From: JBBROS01 sp965199595
GTDB taxonomy: Bacteria; Pseudomonadota; Alphaproteobacteria; Acetobacterales; Acetobacteraceae
Length of the DNA stretch: 64,000 nt
Direction of reading: 5' to 3'
Assembly: GCA_965199595.1 (NCBI GenBank)
Contig: OZ241182.1
Span: forward strand, 3,472,001 to 3,536,000
The position numbers and the translations under genes are program-made. Shown one piece after another: positions 58,835 to 64,000 of the stretch. Under the pieces are notes generated by a model. It had not been told where the DNA came from. It did not search any database and saw only the letters and a list, made by a program, of their open reading frames with translations. Each line of letters begins with the position of its first letter. The first letter of the stretch is position 1.

Positions 58835-59415
58835 GCGAGCTGCACCGTGGCCGCGTCCGGCAGCGGCAGCGGCAGGTGCGTGGCCGCCACCACGCTGCCG
58901 CCCGCGGCCCGGTGCTGGGCCAGCAGCCGGCCCAGGGCCGCAACGCTCCCGGCGTCCAGCCCCAGCGTCGGTTCGTCCAGCAGCCACAGCCCGGCATCCA
59001 GCCCCGCCAGCCGGGTCAGCGCCAGCCGCCGCTTCTGCCCGGCGGAGAGCAGGCGGGCCGGCACGTCGGCCAGGGCAGCGAGGCCCAGCGCATCCAGCCG
59101 GTCCCGCACCGGGGGCGGGAAGGCCAGGGTCTCGCGCACCGTGAGCCCGGGCTTGATGGCGTCGAGATGGCCGAGATACGCGACGCCGCCTTCCCGCGGG
59201 TCCGCGCCGCACCAGGTGACATGGCCGGCATCGGGCCGCTTCAGCCCGGCCAGCACCCGCAGCAGCGTGCTCTTGCCGGCCCCGTTCGGCCCCAGCAGCA
59301 GCGCCGCCCCGCCGCGCGGCACAAGCAGCGACACGCCGCGCAGCACCAGCCGCTCGCCGCGGAAGGCGGCCACGCCGTCTGCAATCAAGCCGGTCTTGTC
59401 GCGCGCGTCGGTCAT
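58831..59415 (-). CDS. ccmA: Cytochrome c biogenesis ATP-binding protein CcmA
   Basis: ATPase partner of CcmB, 194 residues, short as usual for CcmA. Walker A GPNGAGKSTLLRVLAG, the signature region LSAGQKRRLALTRL, Walker B LWLLDEPTLGLDA and H-loop AATHLPLPL. It powers release of heme-bound CcmE. It overlaps ccmB by 4 nt and diverges from acnA across 117 bp, the common alphaproteobacterial arrangement. Confidence 0.95.
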   Translation of the reverse strand: MTDARDKTGLIADGVAAFRGERLVLRGVSLLVPRGGAALLLGPNGAGKSTLLRVLAGLKRPDAGHVTWCGADPREGGVAYLGHLDAIKPGLTVRETLAFPPPVRDRLDALGLAALADVPARLLSAGQKRRLALTRLAGLDAGLWLLDEPTLGLDAGSVAALGRLLAQHRAAGGSVVAATHLPLPLPDAATVQLA

Positions 59416-59532
59416 TCGGAAACAGAACAGCGTTATCGGCGGGGAACAAGGGGGCGGCGTGTGGACGCCCCCCGCCCGGATGGTTTAAGCCATGGCACAG
59501 CAAGACCGCACCAGCAGAGAGGGTTCCCCCGC

Positions 59533-62229
<2,697 letters not shown>

Positions 62230-62241
62230 TACCACGCCGAA

Positions 62242-62272
62242 CCCGCGGCCCCCTCCGCATGGGGGCCGCGGG
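62242..62272 (+). terminator. Hairpin after acnA, terminator-like without a T tract
   Basis: A perfect 12-bp inverted repeat (CCCGCGGCCCCC and GGGGGCCGCGGG) with a 7-nt loop, beginning 13 bp after the acnA stop. No run of T follows, so it may protect the 3' end or act with Rho rather than as an intrinsic terminator. Confidence 0.55.
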
Positions 62273-62398
62273 TCGCTGACCCGGCGCGCCTGGCGTGCCG
62301 GGCCGGAGGCGGACCTGAGCCGCCTGCCCGTCAGCCTCAACCTTCGGGCCATCAGCCTGGCCGAAGGCACGCGCGCCGCACTCGCCGTCGCCGCCATC

Positions 62399-64000
62399 AT
62401 GCTGCTCAATGAATTCCTGCACATCCCGCTGCTGGCCGAGGCCGCGCTGGCCGCGATGCTCTGCTGCCTGGGCGATGCCGGCGGCCCGATGCGGCGGCGG
62501 GTACCCGCCCTGCTGGCCTTCACGGCCCTGGGCGCCATCCTCACCACCGGGTTCGGCCTGCTGCGCCCGCTCGGCCTGCCGGTCGTGGTGCCGCTCGCCA
62601 CGCTGGCGATCTTCGCGCTGAGCCTCGCCCGGGTCTGGGGGCCGACGCAGATGCAGGTCGGCAACCTGCTGGTCGTGGTCACGGTGCTGGCGCTGGATCG
62701 GCTGGAGTCGCCGGCGGTCGCCTTCGGGCTGGGCGGCCTGTTCGCCGCCGGCGGCGTGTGGGCCCTGGTGCTGACCATGGTGATCTGGCGCCTGCACCCC
62801 TATCGCCCCACGCGGCAGGCGGTGGCGGAGGTGTTTCGCCGCCTCGGCCTGCTGGTCGGCGACCTCATGCCGCTGCTGCACTCGGCGGACATCGCCACCT
62901 GGGAGGACCATGCCCGCGCCCACCGCCGCCATGTGCGCGACGGGATCGAGGCGGCGCGCACCATGGTGATGGACACGCTGCGCATCCGCGGCGGCGGCAG
63001 CGCGCGCGCCAACCAGTCGGTGATCCAGGTGGAGGCCGCGGACCAGCTGTTCGGCGTGCTGATCGCACTGTCGGACGTGCTGGAACAGGCGGACGCCGCC
63101 ACCAGGGCCCGCGCCGCCCCGGCGCTGCCGGCGCTGCACCAGGTGCTCGCCGCGCTGGCCGAAGCCACCGCGCGCGACCACGCCCGCGACGACCCGGCCG
63201 TGCAGGCCGCCACGGACGCGCTGCTGGCCGCCTTCGCGCCGCTGGAGGCCGACCCGGCGCTCGCCGGCCTTGCCGCCGCCTGCGTGGCCCGGCTGCGCAT
63301 CGCCCTGCTGCTCACCACGCCGGATGGCCTGCAGCCGGGGCGGGACGGCACGGAGCCGACGCTGCAGCGCTGGCGCGAGCGGGTGCTGGCCCCGGTGCGC
63401 GGCAACCTGAACTGGGACTCCGCCATCCTGCGCCACGCCACCCGCACCGCGGTGGTCGCCGGCCCGGCGCTCGCCTTCACGCTCTCCTTCGGCAACATCT
63501 ATGCCCATTGGCTGACCATCACCCTGGTGATGACGCTGCAGCCGTTCTTCGCCACCACCTGGCAGCGCGCGGTGGAGCGCAGCGCCGGCACCGTGCTGGG
63601 CGGCGTGCTGGCGGCCGTGCTCGCCGCCTTCGTCCACTCGCCGCTGGCCACCGCGGCGGTGCTGACCCCGCTCTCGATCGCCGCCTTCGCCCTGCGCGGG
63701 GTCAGCTTCGGCCTGTTCATGGTGTGCCTCACCCCGATGGTCGTGCTGCTCAGCGAGCTGGGGCGGCCGGGGGAGAGCGAGTTCCTGATCGCCGCGTTCC
63801 GCGCCGGGTTCACCGTGATCGGCGGCACGCTGGCGGTGCTGGGCGGCGCGCTGCTGTGGCCAAGCTGGGAGCCGCAGCGCGTGCGCCTGGCGCTCTCCAC
63901 CGCGATCCAGGCGCACGGCGCCTATGCGGAGCTGGAGCTGACGGCCCTGCTGGAGCCCGGGCGCACTCCGCCGGCCCGGCTGGAGGCGGTGCGGCGGGCC
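62399..64000 (+). CDS. FUSC-family inner-membrane protein (3' end beyond the window)
   Basis: Start of a fusaric acid resistance/YccS-like membrane protein; the frame is open to the window end, giving at least 534 residues. Two hydrophobic bundles are visible: about residues 1-120 (MLLNEFLHIPLLAEAALAAM, ALGAILTTGFGLL, AFGLGGLFAAGGVWALVLTM in part) and from about 345 on (TAVVAGPALAFTLSFG, WLTITLVMTLQPFFATTWQR, GTVLGGVLAAVLAAF), with a cytoplasmic helical region between. Homologues usually begin with a stretch like RAISLAEGTRAALAV, encoded here at 62345-62389, upstream of the first ATG. Only non-standard codons or an ATG inside acnA (62159) are available, so the start is open. Confidence 0.85.
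   Translation, partial: MLLNEFLHIPLLAEAALAAMLCCLGDAGGPMRRRVPALLAFTALGAILTTGFGLLRPLGLPVVVPLATLAIFALSLARVWGPTQMQVGNLLVVVTVLALDRLESPAVAFGLGGLFAAGGVWALVLTMVIWRLHPYRPTRQAVAEVFRRLGLLVGDLMPLLHSADIATWEDHARAHRRHVRDGIEAARTMVMDTLRIRGGGSARANQSVIQVEAADQLFGVLIALSDVLEQADAATRARAAPALPALHQVLAALAEATARDHARDDPAVQAATDALLAAFAPLEADPALAGLAAACVARLRIALLLTTPDGLQPGRDGTEPTLQRWRERVLAPVRGNLNWDSAILRHATRTAVVAGPALAFTLSFGNIYAHWLTITLVMTLQPFFATTWQRAVERSAGTVLGGVLAAVLAAFVHSPLATAAVLTPLSIAAFALRGVSFGLFMVCLTPMVVLLSELGRPGESEFLIAAFRAGFTVIGGTLAVLGGALLWPSWEPQRVRLALSTAIQAHGAYAELELTALLEPGRTPPARLEAVRRA

Overview
The window is one contiguous piece of a high-GC, gene-dense alphaproteobacterial chromosome. The evidence for the group is the gene orders ftsA-ftsZ-lpxC-bamD-recN-ligA, rpsT-dnaA-dnaN-recF, xerC-DUF484 facing priA, and secD-secF with ccmB-ccmA facing acnA, together with protein sequences of the kind seen in Rhodospirillales/Acetobacteraceae. 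The family placement is inference from gene order and sequence style; no search was run. No rRNA, tRNA, prophage, insertion sequence or CRISPR array was seen.

Layout. 1-8.6 kb: end of the cell-division cluster (partial ftsA, ftsZ with a long linker and a terminator), then lpxC, bamD, recN and ligA. 8.6-14.4 kb: a hydroxyacid dehydrogenase/CMD pair, a cysteine-type intracellular PHB depolymerase, and a bacteriophytochrome kinase-receiver hybrid translationally coupled to its heme oxygenase. 14.5-18.4 kb: xerC, DUF484, priA. 18.4-23.7 kb: a probable catabolic island with an NtaA/DszA-type flavin monooxygenase, a NitT/TauT-type ABC importer and an FAH-family hydrolase. 23.7-26.7 kb: eutB-eutC preceded by a crotonase homologue that lacks both catalytic glutamates. 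26.8-31.8 kb: anmK, beta-carbonic anhydrase, rpe, a heparinase II/III-like gene and a canonical enoyl-CoA hydratase.

31.8-36.2 kb: rpsT (with a visible sigma70-type promoter and a terminator), dnaA, dnaN and recF; recF has no ATG/GTG/TTG start. 36.2-41.7 kb: yraN, a dipeptide-type ABC transporter (dppBCDF-like, no binding protein) and an AI-2E-family permease. 41.7-48.9 kb: hydroxypyruvate isomerase, an XRE regulator with an AT-rich leader, then a tightly packed nudix-alaX-sseA-metC-hydrolase operon. 48.9-51 kb: zur divergent from hisI and a COG0523 metallochaperone. 51-53.9 kb: DUF952, lpxB, clpS and a GnnA-like oxidoreductase. 54-57.3 kb: an orphan low-complexity protein behind a textbook sigma54 promoter, then secD-secF. 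57.25-58.1 kb: three 266-bp tandem repeats made of interleaved inverted repeats and decayed 3' tails of a flavin-monooxygenase gene. 58.2-64 kb: ccmB, ccmA, acnA and the start of a FUSC-family membrane protein that runs off the end.

Most genes are housekeeping. The parts that stand out are the sigma54-driven orphan (54.0-54.6 kb), the tandem repeat array after secF with a decayed relative between eutB and eutC, the catalytically altered crotonase in the eut operon, the unusual CTG starts of recF and perhaps yraN, and the GnnA-like gene near lpxB, which hints at amide-linked lipid A.
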